A stretch of 64,000 nt of DNA from Streptomyces sp. NBC_01016. GTDB lineage: Bacteria; Actinomycetota; Actinomycetes; Streptomycetales; Streptomycetaceae. Location: NCBI RefSeq assembly GCF_026341035.1, contig NZ_JAPEOQ010000001.1, positions 2,294,001 to 2,358,000 of the forward strand, written 5' to 3'. The first letter of the stretch is position 1, and each line of letters starts with the position of its first letter. A program made the translations under genes and the position numbers. Below the pieces are notes generated by a model. It was not told the origin of the DNA. It made no database searches and saw nothing but the letters and a program-made list of their open reading frames with translations. This document shows, piece after piece, positions 1 through 9,256 of this stretch.

Positions 1-1
1 G

Positions 2-430
2 AGGGCACAGGACCCGATCCAGTTGCTCGCCGTCCGAGAGACGCCGCTCTCCATCGACGAGGTCTTCCGGGCCGTCGGTGACGACGCGGCGGGCGGCACC
101 GCGCTCTTCGTGGGGACCGTGCGCAATCACGACGGCGGGGCCGACGTGGACAAGCTGGGCTACTCCTGCCACCCGACCGCCGAGGCGGAGATGCGGCGTG
201 TCGCGGAGAAGGTCGTCGCCGAGTACCCCGTGCGCGCCCTGGCGGCCGTTCACCGAGTCGGCGATCTGACGGTGGGCGATCTCGCGGTCGTCGTCGCCGT
301 GTCCTGCCCGCACCGGGGCGAGGCCTTCGAGGCCTGCCGCAAGCTCATCGACGACCTGAAGCACGAAGTGCCGATCTGGAAGCACCAGACGTTCTCGGAC
401 GGCACCGAGGAGTGGGTCGGCGCCTGCTAG
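2..430 (+). CDS. moaE: Molybdopterin synthase catalytic subunit MoaE (5' end outside window)
   Basis: Large subunit of MPT synthase; with MoaD it inserts two sulfurs into precursor Z (cyclic pyranopterin monophosphate) during molybdenum cofactor synthesis in the cytoplasm. The frame is open to the window edge and starts with DPIQLLAVRETPL, so the true start is probably upstream; a TTG at 23 is the only internal option near the edge. The family core is plain: ALFVGTVRNHD, the CHPTAEAEMRR helix, AAVHRVGDL, and the C-terminal LKHEVPIWKHQTF block carrying the catalytic lysines. It ends EEWVGAC. A small membrane-protein gene follows after about 170 bp. Identification is firm; only the start is unknown. 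Confidence 0.93.
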   Translation, partial: RAQDPIQLLAVRETPLSIDEVFRAVGDDAAGGTALFVGTVRNHDGGADVDKLGYSCHPTAEAEMRRVAEKVVAEYPVRALAAVHRVGDLTVGDLAVVVAVSCPHRGEAFEACRKLIDDLKHEVPIWKHQTFSDGTEEWVGAC

Positions 431-598
431 GCCCTGTCTTCAAATTCCCTAGGCTCTGTCCGGCCGACTCCGGTCGGGCCCAAGGGGGTTCCGGGGGTTC
501 CGGTTGCGTAACCGCCCCCCGGCGGCGAGCGTTGGGACAGCGGATGGTTAATCTGCTGATACGTCAGTGGCAGTCGCTCATGGGGTCGGGAGGTCGGC

Positions 599-763
599 AT
601 GGCAGCGCTCCTGTGGTTGCTCATCCCGGTTGTCGCTGCGGTGGCTGCCGGATTCTGGGGCATCTGGGCCGGCCGTCAGCGCCACAAGACCGGTGACGTC
701 ACCGAACTCAGTGGTTACGCGCGTTTCCGTGAGGCGATGGAGAAGTCGCACCAAGGGACCTGA
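599..763 (+). CDS. Small single-pass membrane protein, 54 aa
   Basis: I do not know its function. The ATG at 599 is preceded by GGGAGG with a 5-nt gap, a good ribosome binding site. The product begins MAALLWLLIPVVAAVAAGFW, one hydrophobic helix, followed by a basic stretch (GRQRHKTGD) and a short polar tail ending EKSHQGT, so the likely topology is an N-terminal membrane anchor with a cytoplasmic tail. It lies 50 bp upstream of a membrane-anchored PDZ-Lon protease on the same strand and may be co-expressed with it. GC-rich third positions and the good RBS support coding. Confidence 0.72.
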   Translation: MAALLWLLIPVVAAVAAGFWGIWAGRQRHKTGDVTELSGYARFREAMEKSHQGT

Positions 764-814
764 CGGGCCCGGCCCCACAGGTGCGTCGACAGGGTCGTCC
801 CGTACTGTCGTTCC

Positions 815-1903
815 ATGCCACGCCGCACTGCGACGATGCTCGCCTCGACCCTGATGCTGATCGCGCTCTTGTGCGCGGGGGTGCTCATCAAAGTGCCCTA
901 CGCGGAGATGTCGCCGGGACCGACGGTGAACACCCTCGCGGACCACGGCGGCGAACCCGTGATCCAGATCTCCGGACACAAGACGTACGACGCCTCCGGC
1001 CACCTGAACATGACGACGGTCCGCGTCACCAGCGCCGACTACAACATGAACCTGGTGTCGGCCGTCTACGGGTGGCTCGCGCACGACAGCATCGTGGTGC
1101 CGCACGAGACGCTCTACCCGGACGGCCAGACCGAGCAGCAGTCCTCGCAGCAGAACGCCGAGGAGTTCAGCCAGTCCCAGGAGAGCGCCAAGGTGGCGGC
1201 GCTGCACGAGATGGGCATCCCCGTGAAGTCCTGGGTGATCGTCTCCAGTGTCGTCAAGGACAGCCCGGCCCAGGGCAGGCTGCACGCCGGTGACGTCATC
1301 AAGTCCGTCGACGGCACCAAGGTCACCAAGCCCACCGACGTCGCCAAGCTCGTCACCAAGCACAAGCCGGGCGAGAACGTCGTCTTCACGGTCGTGCCCG
1401 TCAAGGAGGCGGCCGCAGCCGAAAAGGCCGGCAAGGAAGCGACCCGCACGAAGAACGTGACGATCAAGACGGAGAAGGCCGAGGACGACCGCGCGATCGT
1501 CGGCATCCAGGCGGGGACCGACCACACCTTCCCGTTCGAGATCGACATCAAGCTCGCCGACGTGGGCGGTCCGAGTGCGGGTCTGATGTTCTCGCTCGGC
1601 ATCGTCGACAAGCTCACGTCGGACGACCTGACCGGTGGCAAGTTCGTGGCCGGCACCGGCACCATCGACGACGACGGCAAGGTCGGCCCCATCGGCGGCA
1701 TCGGCATGAAGACCGTCGGCGCGCGCGACAAGGGCGCGCAGTACTTCCTGACGCCGAAGGACAACTGCGCCACCGCGGCGAAGGACACCCCGGACGGCCT
1801 CACGCTCGTCAAGGTGGACACCATCGACGACGCGATGGACGCCCTGAAGGACATCCGCAGCGGCAACACGGCGGACCTGACCACCTGCACGGCCAAGGGC
1901 TGA
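815..1903 (+). CDS. Membrane-anchored PDZ and Lon-type (S16) serine protease, YlbL family
   Basis: 362 aa. An N-terminal signal anchor (ALLCAGVLIKVPYAEMSPGPTVN) leads into a PDZ domain (about 115-200; VIVSSVVKDSPAQGRLHAGDVI) and a Lon-like C-terminal proteolytic domain. The catalytic Ser sits in DVGGPSAGLMFSLG and the Lys lies near VGPIGGIGMKTVGARDKGA, the Ser-Lys dyad arrangement of family S16. It is expected to act outside the membrane in envelope protein quality control. No Shine-Dalgarno precedes the ATG, but TACTGT lies at 803-808, six bases upstream, so the mRNA may be leaderless. It converges on the PPA1309-family gene across a strong hairpin. Confidence 0.9.
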   Translation: MPRRTATMLASTLMLIALLCAGVLIKVPYAEMSPGPTVNTLADHGGEPVIQISGHKTYDASGHLNMTTVRVTSADYNMNLVSAVYGWLAHDSIVVPHETLYPDGQTEQQSSQQNAEEFSQSQESAKVAALHEMGIPVKSWVIVSSVVKDSPAQGRLHAGDVIKSVDGTKVTKPTDVAKLVTKHKPGENVVFTVVPVKEAAAAEKAGKEATRTKNVTIKTEKAEDDRAIVGIQAGTDHTFPFEIDIKLADVGGPSAGLMFSLGIVDKLTSDDLTGGKFVAGTGTIDDDGKVGPIGGIGMKTVGARDKGAQYFLTPKDNCATAAKDTPDGLTLVKVDTIDDAMDALKDIRSGNTADLTTCTAKG

Positions 1904-1921
1904 ACAGGCGCAAACACCGCA

Positions 1922-1971
1922 CTACGTAGAGGGGCGCCACCGGAGACTTCCGATGGCGCCCCTCTACGTAG
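1922..1971. terminator. Bidirectional terminator hairpin
   Basis: Perfect 18-bp inverted repeat (CTACGTAGAGGGGCGCCA at 1922-1939, its complement at 1954-1971), with a further CGGA/TCCG pairing inside the loop. It sits between convergent genes ending at 1903 and 1984, so it can end transcription from both sides. Confidence 0.85.
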
Positions 1972-1983
1972 ACGAAGAAAAGG

Positions 1984-2532
1984 TCACTCGGCGAACGTCA
2001 CCGACAGGGCCTCCGCGAGCCCCGGTACGAGATTCGAGCCCGTGAGGACCTCCGTCGTCGCGTCCTTCTCGCGCAGCCGCAGCGCCGAGTCGCGGGTGCC
2101 GTCGCGCAGCACGCCGACCGTCATACGGACCTCCTGGCGGTCCGGGTGCTCGGCCACCCACTTCGTGAGCTTCGCGTTGCTGAGGCCCTCCGGGACGGAC
2201 GCCTCCGCGGACGGCGGCAGCATGAGCCGCTCGACCGTCAGCGCGCAGCCCACGACGGCGTCGGGCCACGCGATGGTGCCGAGGAACTCGTCCAGCGGCT
2301 TTCCGGCAGGGATCTCGTCCTGCTCGATCGGGGTGAGGCCAGGGGCCTCCTGCTCGCCCTCGAGCCCGAGCTGGGCGGCGAGAGCGGGTTCCTGGGCGCG
2401 CAGCGCGGCGGTGTCGACGAGGGCGAAGAGGCGAGCGGGCTGGTCCCAGCCAAGCCCGGCGGCGTACTCATCGATCTCGAGTACGGCTCGGGTGAGGGGG
2501 CTCGCTGCCATGGGAGTGTTGGACATGGTCAC
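1984..2532 (-). CDS. PPA1309-family conserved actinobacterial protein
   Basis: 182 aa, soluble, function unknown. The sequence is typical of the PPA1309 family: SPLTRAVLEIDEYAAGLGWDQPARLFALV at the N terminus (seen in two blocks), then GLTPIEQDE, IAWPDAVVGCALTVERLML and VRMTVGVLRDGTRDSALRL. There is no signal peptide or membrane segment. Two Met codons lie close together (2532 and 2526); neither has a clear RBS, and I used the first. It is divergent from the UPF0182 gene and convergent with the protease. No metabolic role can be inferred from context. Confidence 0.85.
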   Translation of the reverse strand: MTMSNTPMAASPLTRAVLEIDEYAAGLGWDQPARLFALVDTAALRAQEPALAAQLGLEGEQEAPGLTPIEQDEIPAGKPLDEFLGTIAWPDAVVGCALTVERLMLPPSAEASVPEGLSNAKLTKWVAEHPDRQEVRMTVGVLRDGTRDSALRLREKDATTEVLTGSNLVPGLAEALSVTFAE

Positions 2533-2657
2533 AATCCTGCCTCGTTCGTCGCCCGAACCGGGAACTGAGTAAAGCGTGAGTAAGTTGCATAGGTGATGGG
2601 TCCGCGTTCTCGGGGGCCCGACCGACCGACCGAATACCGAACTTCGAGGTGCACACC

Positions 2658-5579
2658 TTGGCTTTCCAGATGCCGGACCGCGGCGGGGGCCCGACGGGAC
2701 CGCGGATCAGAGTCGGCCGACCCTCCCGGCGTGCCCGAACACTGTTGTTGACGCTGGGCGTCCTGGCCGTGCTCGGCATGGCCTTCGTCATGTTCGCCGG
2801 ATTCTGGACCGATTGGCTCTGGTACCGCTCGGTCAAGTTCTCGTCCGTCTTTACGACTCAACTGTGGACGAAGATCGGGCTCTTCTTCGTCTTCGGACTG
2901 CTGATGGCGCTCGCCGTCGGCGTGAACGTCTGGCTGGCGCACCGGTTGCGTCCGCCGCTGAGCGCCATGTCGATGGAGCAGCAGAGCCTCGATCGCTACC
3001 GGATGGGCATCGCGCCCTTCAAGCGGTGGCTGCTCGTCGGCATCACCGCCCTTGTGGGTCTGATCGCGGGAGCCTCGGCCGCCAGCCAGTGGCGTACATG
3101 GCTGATGTTCGTGAACGGCGTGCCGTTCAACCAGAAGGACCCGCAGTTCCACATGGACGTGTCCTTCTACGCGTTCGATCTGCCCTGGTACCGCTTCCTG
3201 CTCGGCTTCGGGTTCGCGGCAGCCGTCATCGGCCTGGTCGCCGCTGCGCTGACGCACTACCTGTACGGCGGCCTGCGGATCACCAGCCCGGGCGCGCGGG
3301 CCACGGCCGCGGCGACGGGGCACCTCTCCGTCCTGCTGGGCGTGTTCGTCGCCCTGAAGGCGGTCGCGTACTGGCTCGACCGGTACGGGCTCGCCGTGAA
3401 GCAGAGCGACTTCAAGGCGACGGACAACTGGACGGGCCTCAGGTACGTCGACGCGAACGCGTATCTGCCGGCGAAGACGATCCTGTTCTGCATCGCCGTC
3501 ATCTGCGCGATTCTCTTCTTCGCGACCCTGTGGCGGCGCACCTGGCAGCTGCCGGTCATCGGCTTCGGCCTGATGGTGCTCTCGGCGATCCTGATCGGCG
3601 GCCTGTACCCGGCCATCGTCCAGAAGTTCCAGGTCCAGCCGAACGAGCAGTCCAAGGAAGCCCCGTACATCAAGAAGAACATCGAGGCGACCCGTAAGGC
3701 CTACGGCATCGACAACGCCAAGCCCGTGGACTACAAGGGCAAGGGTTCGGACGACGCCGCGAAGCAGCGGACGGAGTCCGACTCGGCGGCCAGCTACCGG
3801 CTCAACGACCCGAACATCGTCTCGCCGACCTTCCAGCAGCTCGAGCAGCAGCGGAAGTACTACCAGTTCCCGACGACTCTGGACGTGGACCGCTACAACG
3901 GCCAGGACACCGTCGTCGGCCTGCGCGAGCTGAACCTGAGCAAGCTCGACAAGCGCAACTGGATCAACGACCACTTCGTCTACACGCACGGCTACGGGGC
4001 CGTGACGGCGAAGGGGACGGCGACGTCCCAGGGCGCCCCGCAGTTCACCGAGTCGGGCCTGCCGACCACCGGCGACCTCGGCGACTACAACCAGCGCATC
4101 TACTACGGCGAGAAGACCTCGCAGTACTCGATCGTCGGTGGGCCGCAGAAGGAGCTGGACTACGAGCAGGACGACGGCACGCAGAAGACGACCAGTTACA
4201 AGGGCAAGGGCGGCGTCAATCTGGCGAACCCGCTCAACCGCGCCGCGTACGCCGTCGCCTTCAGCGAGCCGCAGATCCTCTACTCGGGGGCCATCGGTGA
4301 GGGCTCGCGGATCCTCTACAACCGCACTCCCAAGGAGCGCGTCGAGGCCGTCGCGCCGTGGCTGACGATCGACGGGGACCCGTATCCGACGGTCGTGAAC
4401 GGCAAGATCAAGTGGGTCATCGACGCCTACACGACGTCGAACGGCTATCCCTACGCGTCCCGTACGACGCTGGGCGACAGCACCGCCGACTCGCTCAACG
4501 AGGCGGACAGCCAGCGCGCCGTGGTGGCCCAGCAGAACCAGGTCAACTACATCCGCAACTCGGTGAAGGCGACCGTCGACGCGGGCACGGGCGAGGTCAA
4601 GCTCTACACGTGGGACGACAAGGACCCGGTCCTCAAGACCTGGAAGAAGGCGTTCCCCGGCACGGTCGAGCCCAAGAGCGCGATCCCGGCCTCCTTGAAG
4701 GAGCACCTGCGCTACCCGCAGGACATGTTCAAGGTCCAGCGTGAGCTGCTGAGCCTCTACCACGTGACGAACTCGAACCAGTTCTACAACGCGTCCGACG
4801 CGTGGCAGGTGCCGAACGACCCGACCAAGAAGGACAACAGCGCGGTCCCGCCGTACTACCTGTCCATGAAGATGCCGGGTCAGACCAGCCAGCAGTTCTC
4901 ACTGACGACGACGTTCACGCCGAGCGGTCGGCCCAACCTGAGAGCCTTCATGGCGGTCGATGCCGACGCGACCAGTAAGGACTACGGCGCCATAAGGCTG
5001 CTCAGAGTCACCGAGGACAAGGTCGCAGGACCCGAGCAGGTACAGAACACGCTCAACTCCTCGGGCTCCGTGGCCAACTGGGTGCGCGATATGAAGGGCG
5101 CCGACTCGACGGTCCTGTACGGCAATCTGCTGACGGTGCCGCTCGACAAGGGCTTCCTCTACGTAGAGCCGATCTACGCCCAGGGCCGCAATGCCGAGTA
5201 CCCACTCATGCGCAAGGTCGCGGTCTCGTACGGCAACAAGATCGGTTTCGCGGACTCGCTGTCCGAGGCGCTCAACGAGGCCTTCGATGTGGACGCGGAC
5301 ACGCCGGCCGAGCCGGAGAAGCCCGGCGGGGACACGAGCGAGACGCCGGAGAACTCGACGGTGAAGGAAGCGCTCGCGGACGCCGACGAGGCCTTCAAGG
5401 ACGGCCAGGAGGCCCTGAAGGACAACGACTGGACCGCCTACGGCAAGGCCCAGGACCGGCTGCAGGACGCCTTGGAACGCGCCGAGGACGCGCAGAGCAA
5501 GGCCGACAAGGCGGCAGGGGACAACAAGAACGACAAGAACAGCGGCAACGGGGACAACAAGGAGGCGGCCGGCGGCTGA
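2658..5579 (+). CDS. UPF0182 family large membrane protein
   Basis: 973 aa, function unknown. After a short basic N terminus come about seven hydrophobic segments within residues 25-330 ([21 protein letters not shown] first), then a very large hydrophilic region, probably extracytoplasmic, with a conserved [18 protein letters not shown] core, and finally an acidic/Lys-rich low-complexity tail (residues 900-973, D/E/A/K). I chose TTG at 2658 because GAGG at 2646-2649 lies 8 nt before it; a GTG at 2649 is in frame but overlaps that RBS, and ATG at 2670 is another option. The family is widespread in actinobacteria and cyanobacteria as single genes. It is followed directly by a tRNA gene. Confidence 0.88.
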   Translation: MAFQMPDRGGGPTGPRIRVGRPSRRARTLLLTLGVLAVLGMAFVMFAGFWTDWLWYRSVKFSSVFTTQLWTKIGLFFVFGLLMALAVGVNVWLAHRLRPPLSAMSMEQQSLDRYRMGIAPFKRWLLVGITALVGLIAGASAASQWRTWLMFVNGVPFNQKDPQFHMDVSFYAFDLPWYRFLLGFGFAAAVIGLVAAALTHYLYGGLRITSPGARATAAATGHLSVLLGVFVALKAVAYWLDRYGLAVKQSDFKATDNWTGLRYVDANAYLPAKTILFCIAVICAILFFATLWRRTWQLPVIGFGLMVLSAILIGGLYPAIVQKFQVQPNEQSKEAPYIKKNIEATRKAYGIDNAKPVDYKGKGSDDAAKQRTESDSAASYRLNDPNIVSPTFQQLEQQRKYYQFPTTLDVDRYNGQDTVVGLRELNLSKLDKRNWINDHFVYTHGYGAVTAKGTATSQGAPQFTESGLPTTGDLGDYNQRIYYGEKTSQYSIVGGPQKELDYEQDDGTQKTTSYKGKGGVNLANPLNRAAYAVAFSEPQILYSGAIGEGSRILYNRTPKERVEAVAPWLTIDGDPYPTVVNGKIKWVIDAYTTSNGYPYASRTTLGDSTADSLNEADSQRAVVAQQNQVNYIRNSVKATVDAGTGEVKLYTWDDKDPVLKTWKKAFPGTVEPKSAIPASLKEHLRYPQDMFKVQRELLSLYHVTNSNQFYNASDAWQVPNDPTKKDNSAVPPYYLSMKMPGQTSQQFSLTTTFTPSGRPNLRAFMAVDADATSKDYGAIRLLRVTEDKVAGPEQVQNTLNSSGSVANWVRDMKGADSTVLYGNLLTVPLDKGFLYVEPIYAQGRNAEYPLMRKVAVSYGNKIGFADSLSEALNEAFDVDADTPAEPEKPGGDTSETPENSTVKEALADADEAFKDGQEALKDNDWTAYGKAQDRLQDALERAEDAQSKADKAAGDNKNDKNSGNGDNKEAAGG

Positions 5580-5626
5580 CCGGTCAAGTGACCCCTCCGC
5601 GCCGTGGTACGGTTTGAACACAACGG

Positions 5627-5700
5627 CGCGGGGTGGAGCAGCTCGGTAGCTCGCTGGGCTCATAACCCAGAGGTCGCAGGTTCAAATCCTGTCCCCGCTA
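5627..5700 (+). tRNA. Initiator tRNA-fMet (CAT), copy 1
   Basis: 74-nt cloverleaf without encoded CCA. The anticodon loop CTCATAA gives CAT. Initiator hallmarks are visible: three consecutive G-C pairs at the base of the anticodon stem (GGG/CCC) and an unpaired 1-72 position (C1 opposite U72). TACGGT at 5608-5613 is a plausible -10 box. The 90 bp from 5615 to 5704 are identical to 7943-8032. Confidence 0.97.
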
Positions 5701-5709
5701 CTGATGATC

Positions 5710-5741
5710 GAAGGCTCGGAAGCTAAGGCTTCCGGGCCTTC
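5710..5741 (+). terminator. Terminator of tRNA-fMet copy 1
   Basis: 14-bp stem (GAAGGCTCGGAAGC at 5710-5723 with GCTTCCGGGCCTTC at 5728-5741; one G-T wobble) with a TAAG loop, ten bases after the mature tRNA end. Confidence 0.75.
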
Positions 5742-5928
5742 GGTGCGTCGGGGCCCCTGCTGTCATGAGCCCCTGGCATGTGCGAAGCGTGTGCGAACGA
5801 TGCTCCCCTCGGGGGGAGTTGAGCAAACTGTGTTTCACTTGTCTCCCTGTGGGCATGTCGACAAAACGCTGAAGTGACCTCACTGGCTGCGGTATTCCAG
5901 GTGTACCCAGGTTGCAGGTGGTGCGACG

Positions 5929-7725
5929 ATGGACGTTATGGGGGACAAGGCAACTCTGTTGGAGACAGGGCGGTTTGTGCAGTCGACAGATCGGGACGAA
6001 CCCGGCGAGGCTGCGGAAGAAGCACGCCAGCGGCTGGCCGCGGAGGCCGGCGACGTCGAGGCGATGAGCGTCCTCGGCGCCATGCTGCTGCGCCGCGGAG
6101 ATCTCGACGGAGCCGAGCCCCTTCTTCGTGCTGCCACCGGCGCCGGTGACCGGGCCGCGGCCAACAACCTCGGAGTCCTGCTCCACACGCGCGGCTACGC
6201 GGAAGAGGCCGCGGGCTGGTGGCGTGTCGCCGCCGTCGCGGGCTCCGCTCCCGCCGCGCACGCCCTGGGCCGTTACTTCCGCGAGCGTGGCGACGAGCCC
6301 GCCGCCGAGTACTGGCTGCGCCAGGCCGCCGAGCACGGCCACACGCTGGGCGCGTACGCGCTCGCCGATCTTCTGGAGCACCGCAGCGACGTCGGCGCCG
6401 AGCGCTGGATGCGGGTCGCCGCCGAGCGCGGGCACCGTGAGGCCGCGTACCGGCTCGCCCGCGCGCTCGACCGGAAGGGCGGCGCCGATGTGCTCGTCTC
6501 CGGCGACGGCAGGAACCCGGCAGAGGAGGCCGAGCAGTGGTACCGGCAGGCCTCCGCGCGCGGGCACCGGCGGGCCGCGCTGCACCTCGGTTCGATCCTG
6601 GAGAAGCGCGGCGAGCTGAAAGAGGCCGGGCGCTGGTATCTGACGTCCGCCAAGGACGGTGAGGCGCGCGCCGCGTGCGCTCTCGCGTTCCTGCTGCGCG
6701 ACGCGGGCGACGAGGAGAGCGCCGCCGTGTGGTGGCTGCGTGCCGCCCAGGACGGCGACGGCAACGCGGCGAACGCGCTGGGCGCCCTGCACGCCGAGCG
6801 CGGCGAGACGCAGACCGCCGAGCGCTGGTACCGCGCGGCCATGGACGCGGGCGACAACAACGGCGCGTACAACCTCGGCCTGCTCTGCGCCGAGCAGCAG
6901 CGCACCGCGCAGGCCGAGGGCTGGTACCGCCGCGCCGCCTACGCGGGTCACCGCGAGGCGGCCAACGCGCTGGCGGTCCTGCTCCTGCAGAACGGGGACG
7001 CGGTCGGCGCCGAGCCCTGGTTCTCCAAGGCGGCGGAGGCCGGGAGCGTCGACGCGGCGTTCAACCTCGGGATCCTGTACGCGAGTCGGGACGACGAGGC
7101 GGCCGCGCTGCAGTGGTACGAGCGGGCCGCGGCCGGCGGGCACACCGAGGCGGCGCTGCAGGCGGGCATCGCGCGGCAGCGTGAGGGCGACGAACAGGCC
7201 GCCGAGCGGCACCTGCGGTGTGCGGCCGGGGGCGGCAGCGCAGAGGCCGCGTACCGGCTCGCCTCGCTGCTCGATGTGCGGCGGCCGCCCGCCGTTCGGC
7301 ACGAGCTGGGGGAGCCCGTCACCGAGAAGAGCGAGTGCGAGGAGTGGTACGAGCGGGCTGCCGAGCACGGGCACCGTCGGGCGCAGGTGCGGGTCGGGAT
7401 GCTGGCCGCCGCGCGGGGCGATGTGGTGGAGGCGGCGCGGTGGTACCGGGAGGCTGCGGAGGCCGGGTCGCGCAACGGGGCGTTCAACCTTGGGCTGTTG
7501 CTCGCCCGTGAGGGGAGTGAGCCGGAGGCGGCGCTGTGGTGGACGCGGGCGGCCGATGCGGGGCACGGGCGGGCGGCGCTGCGGCTCGCGCTGCTGTGTG
7601 CGCGGCGGGGTGACCTCGCCGAGGGGCAGAAGTGGGCGTCCCGGGCGGTCGAGTTGGGCCCTGCGGAGGTTGCGGAGCGGGCGGGGCGGTTGCGGGATGC
7701 GTTGCGGCAGGAGTTGTCGGCGTAG
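5929..7725 (+). CDS. Sel1-like/TPR repeat protein
   Basis: 598 aa, no signal peptide or membrane helix. Nearly the whole protein is a tandem array of about 36-residue Sel1-type units, each with an AxxLGxLLxxRGDxxxAExWYRxAAxxGHxxAA pattern; roughly 14-15 units can be counted from residue 40 to 590. Such solenoids are scaffolds for protein-protein contacts; partners cannot be told from the sequence. The ATG at 5929 gives MDVMGDKATLLETGRF. It stands alone between two identical initiator tRNA genes, with no operon partner. Codon use is GC-rich like its neighbours, so there is no sign of recent transfer apart from the flanking repeats. Confidence 0.9.
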   Translation: MDVMGDKATLLETGRFVQSTDRDEPGEAAEEARQRLAAEAGDVEAMSVLGAMLLRRGDLDGAEPLLRAATGAGDRAAANNLGVLLHTRGYAEEAAGWWRVAAVAGSAPAAHALGRYFRERGDEPAAEYWLRQAAEHGHTLGAYALADLLEHRSDVGAERWMRVAAERGHREAAYRLARALDRKGGADVLVSGDGRNPAEEAEQWYRQASARGHRRAALHLGSILEKRGELKEAGRWYLTSAKDGEARAACALAFLLRDAGDEESAAVWWLRAAQDGDGNAANALGALHAERGETQTAERWYRAAMDAGDNNGAYNLGLLCAEQQRTAQAEGWYRRAAYAGHREAANALAVLLLQNGDAVGAEPWFSKAAEAGSVDAAFNLGILYASRDDEAAALQWYERAAAGGHTEAALQAGIARQREGDEQAAERHLRCAAGGGSAEAAYRLASLLDVRRPPAVRHELGEPVTEKSECEEWYERAAEHGHRRAQVRVGMLAAARGDVVEAARWYREAAEAGSRNGAFNLGLLLAREGSEPEAALWWTRAADAGHGRAALRLALLCARRGDLAEGQKWASRAVELGPAEVAERAGRLRDALRQELSA

Positions 7726-7745
7726 CGCTGCGCTCGGCCGTACCG

Positions 7746-7781
7746 GGGGTATCCGGCTGTGCCGGGGTATCCGGCTGTGCC
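7746..7781. repeat. Two perfect tandem 18-bp repeats
   Basis: Unit GGGGTATCCGGCTGTGCC occurs twice back to back (7746-7763, 7764-7781), and GGGGT of a third copy follows. It lies in the spacer after the Sel1 gene, probably slippage or a decayed minisatellite. Confidence 0.85.
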
Positions 7782-7801
7782 GGGGTGGGGGGCGATCGAA
7801 G

Positions 7802-7869
7802 GCGCTGCCCGCGCCGGGGTGCCGCCTTGCCCACCCTGCCGCCCCTGGCGGCAGATTGCCCAAGGCGGC
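7802..7869. repeat. Dispersed 68-bp intergenic repeat, copy A
   Basis: 68 bp that recur in inverted orientation at 46869-46936 with one mismatch. Most of the element is an imperfect palindrome with GCCGCCTTG/CAAGGCGGC ends and a CTGCCGCC/GGCGGCAG centre, the architecture of a REP-like element. It occupies the 229-bp spacer between the Sel1 gene and the second initiator tRNA. Confidence 0.85.
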
Positions 7870-7954
7870 GGGGGTACCCCGTGAGGCTGAGGCCCCCCGC
7901 AGGGAGTGGTTTGCGCTGGTCGGGGGGCATGCCGTAAGGTTGTGAACACAACGG

Positions 7955-8028
7955 CGCGGGGTGGAGCAGCTCGGTAGCTCGCTGGGCTCATAACCCAGAG
8001 GTCGCAGGTTCAAATCCTGTCCCCGCTA
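7955..8028 (+). tRNA. Initiator tRNA-fMet (CAT), copy 2
   Basis: Identical in sequence to the copy at 5627-5700, including the C1/U72 mismatch and the GGG/CCC anticodon stem; no encoded CCA. The promoter is separate: TTGCGC at 7911-7916, an 18-nt spacer, and TAAGGT at 7935-7940, so it is transcribed independently. Confidence 0.97.
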
Positions 8029-8036
8029 CTGAAAGT

Positions 8037-8070
8037 CCGAGGCCCGGATCCAATTGGATCCGGGCCTCGG
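8037..8070. terminator. Terminator between tRNA-fMet copy 2 and the ABC operon
   Basis: Perfect 15-bp stem (CCGAGGCCCGGATCC / GGATCCGGGCCTCGG) with an AATT loop, followed by GCGTTTT. It serves the tRNA and, in reverse, the convergent ABC transporter operon ending at 8077. Confidence 0.88.
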
Positions 8071-8076
8071 GCGTTT

Positions 8077-9213
8077 TCACGGCTTGTGGCCGACCGCCTC
8101 CTCGTACAGCTTCCTGTTCACCGTCTTCGACTCCGGCAGCGGATCGCCCTCGGAGACGCCCGCCGCCTTGTACGCAGCCTGAAGCCGGTCCGTCGTGCCG
8201 GAGCGGATCTCCCAGTCCATCCGGAGGGACGGCGTCTCCTCCAGGACCTTCTTGTCCGTCTTCAGGAGGCGGGCCAGTTCGGTCACGAAGGCGGGGTCCT
8301 TCTTGTAGTCGCCCCGGAAGTACGTGTTCACGGTCCGGATGTACGCGCGCAGGAACGCGACGCCCGCGTCCGGGTCCTTGCTGAGGAGGTTCGGCCCGTA
8401 CAGGAGGCCGCCGAGCGGCTCGCCCTGAGGCTGTCCGCCGAGGAACGCGTAGCGCTTGTCGCCGTCGACCTTGCGCCAGATCGGGTCGAGGAGCCAGGCC
8501 GAGTCGACCCCGCCGTTCTGCAGCCCGGTCAGCACGTCGGCCGAGCCGAGCTGCTGGAACTGGACCTTGTTCAGGCCCCCGTCGTGCTTCTTCAGGGCGA
8601 TGTTCATCGGGTACGAGGCGACCGAGCCCTTGCCGATCAGCGTGCCCATCTTCTTGCCCGCCATCCGGACCTGGGACGCGCTCTGCCCCTTCTTGAGGCG
8701 CACCCACAGCCCGCTCTTGGACTTGGGGTCGGGGGAGAAGTTGCCGGACACCCACTTGATGTCGAAGCCGCCGAGGATGCCGTTCATGACCGCCGCCTCC
8801 GGGGCGGCCCACTGGGCGTCGATCTCGCCCTTGGCGAGGAGGGGGAGGGCGTCGGGCGTGGGAAGGACCTTCAGCTTCACATCCAGGCCCTCCTTCTTGA
8901 ACTCGCCCTTCTTGACGGCCATTTCGAGCGGGGCCACGTACTCGGCGCTCAGCGTGCCCGTCGCGATCGTCAGCTTGCGCGGCTTGCTGAGCTTGGCCGG
9001 GGCGGGCGCGCCCTTGTCGCAGCGGGCCGGCTTCCGGTCGGGGGAGCGGTCCGCCGGATCCGTCCAGGAGCCCTTGCCGCAGCCGGCGACCGCCTTGATC
9101 GCGCGGGGCTTGGCCGCGGCGTCGGACGAGGTGTCGTTCTTCGCGCAGGACGTCGTGCCGAGCAGCAGGGCGCCGGTCGCGAGCAGGGTCGTACCTACGT
9201 ATCTGGTGCGCAT
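8077..9213 (-). CDS. ABC transporter substrate-binding lipoprotein (SsuA/ThiY/NMT1-like)
   Basis: 378 aa. The N terminus MRTRYVGTTLLATGALLLGTTSC is a lipoprotein signal with the cysteine in GTTSC; the mature protein has the NMT1/SsuA fold signature (KLTIATGTLSAEYVAPLEMA, KGEIDAQWAAPEAAVMNG, GLQNGGVDSAWLLDP). It should deliver a small substrate, such as a sulfonate, nitrate, taurine or thiamine precursor, to the permease. I start at ATG 9213, preceded by GGAGG with a short gap, rather than the longer frame from 9240. It is third in an operon (transcribed leftward) after the ATPase and permease. No metabolic gene nearby identifies the substrate. Confidence 0.87.
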   Translation of the reverse strand: MRTRYVGTTLLATGALLLGTTSCAKNDTSSDAAAKPRAIKAVAGCGKGSWTDPADRSPDRKPARCDKGAPAPAKLSKPRKLTIATGTLSAEYVAPLEMAVKKGEFKKEGLDVKLKVLPTPDALPLLAKGEIDAQWAAPEAAVMNGILGGFDIKWVSGNFSPDPKSKSGLWVRLKKGQSASQVRMAGKKMGTLIGKGSVASYPMNIALKKHDGGLNKVQFQQLGSADVLTGLQNGGVDSAWLLDPIWRKVDGDKRYAFLGGQPQGEPLGGLLYGPNLLSKDPDAGVAFLRAYIRTVNTYFRGDYKKDPAFVTELARLLKTDKKVLEETPSLRMDWEIRSGTTDRLQAAYKAAGVSEGDPLPESKTVNRKLYEEAVGHKP

Positions 9214-9256
9214 GGAGCCTCCGTACACAAGAGCAGGCAAGGGCAGAGAGGGAGAG

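Noticed and set aside
2529..4763. 744-codon open frame antisense to the UPF0182 gene (and similar long antisense frames at 5698-8013, 11634-14162 and 16516-19014)
   Set aside because: They are Arg/Gly/Asp-rich shadows of GC-rich genes on the other strand, with no family motifs and no RBS.
7746..7781. Repeat arrays as a CRISPR
   Set aside because: Only two or three tandem copies without unique spacers and no cas genes.
5615..8032. Integrative element at the tRNA-fMet direct repeats
   Set aside because: No integrase, excisionase or phage gene lies between the repeats, and codon use is normal.
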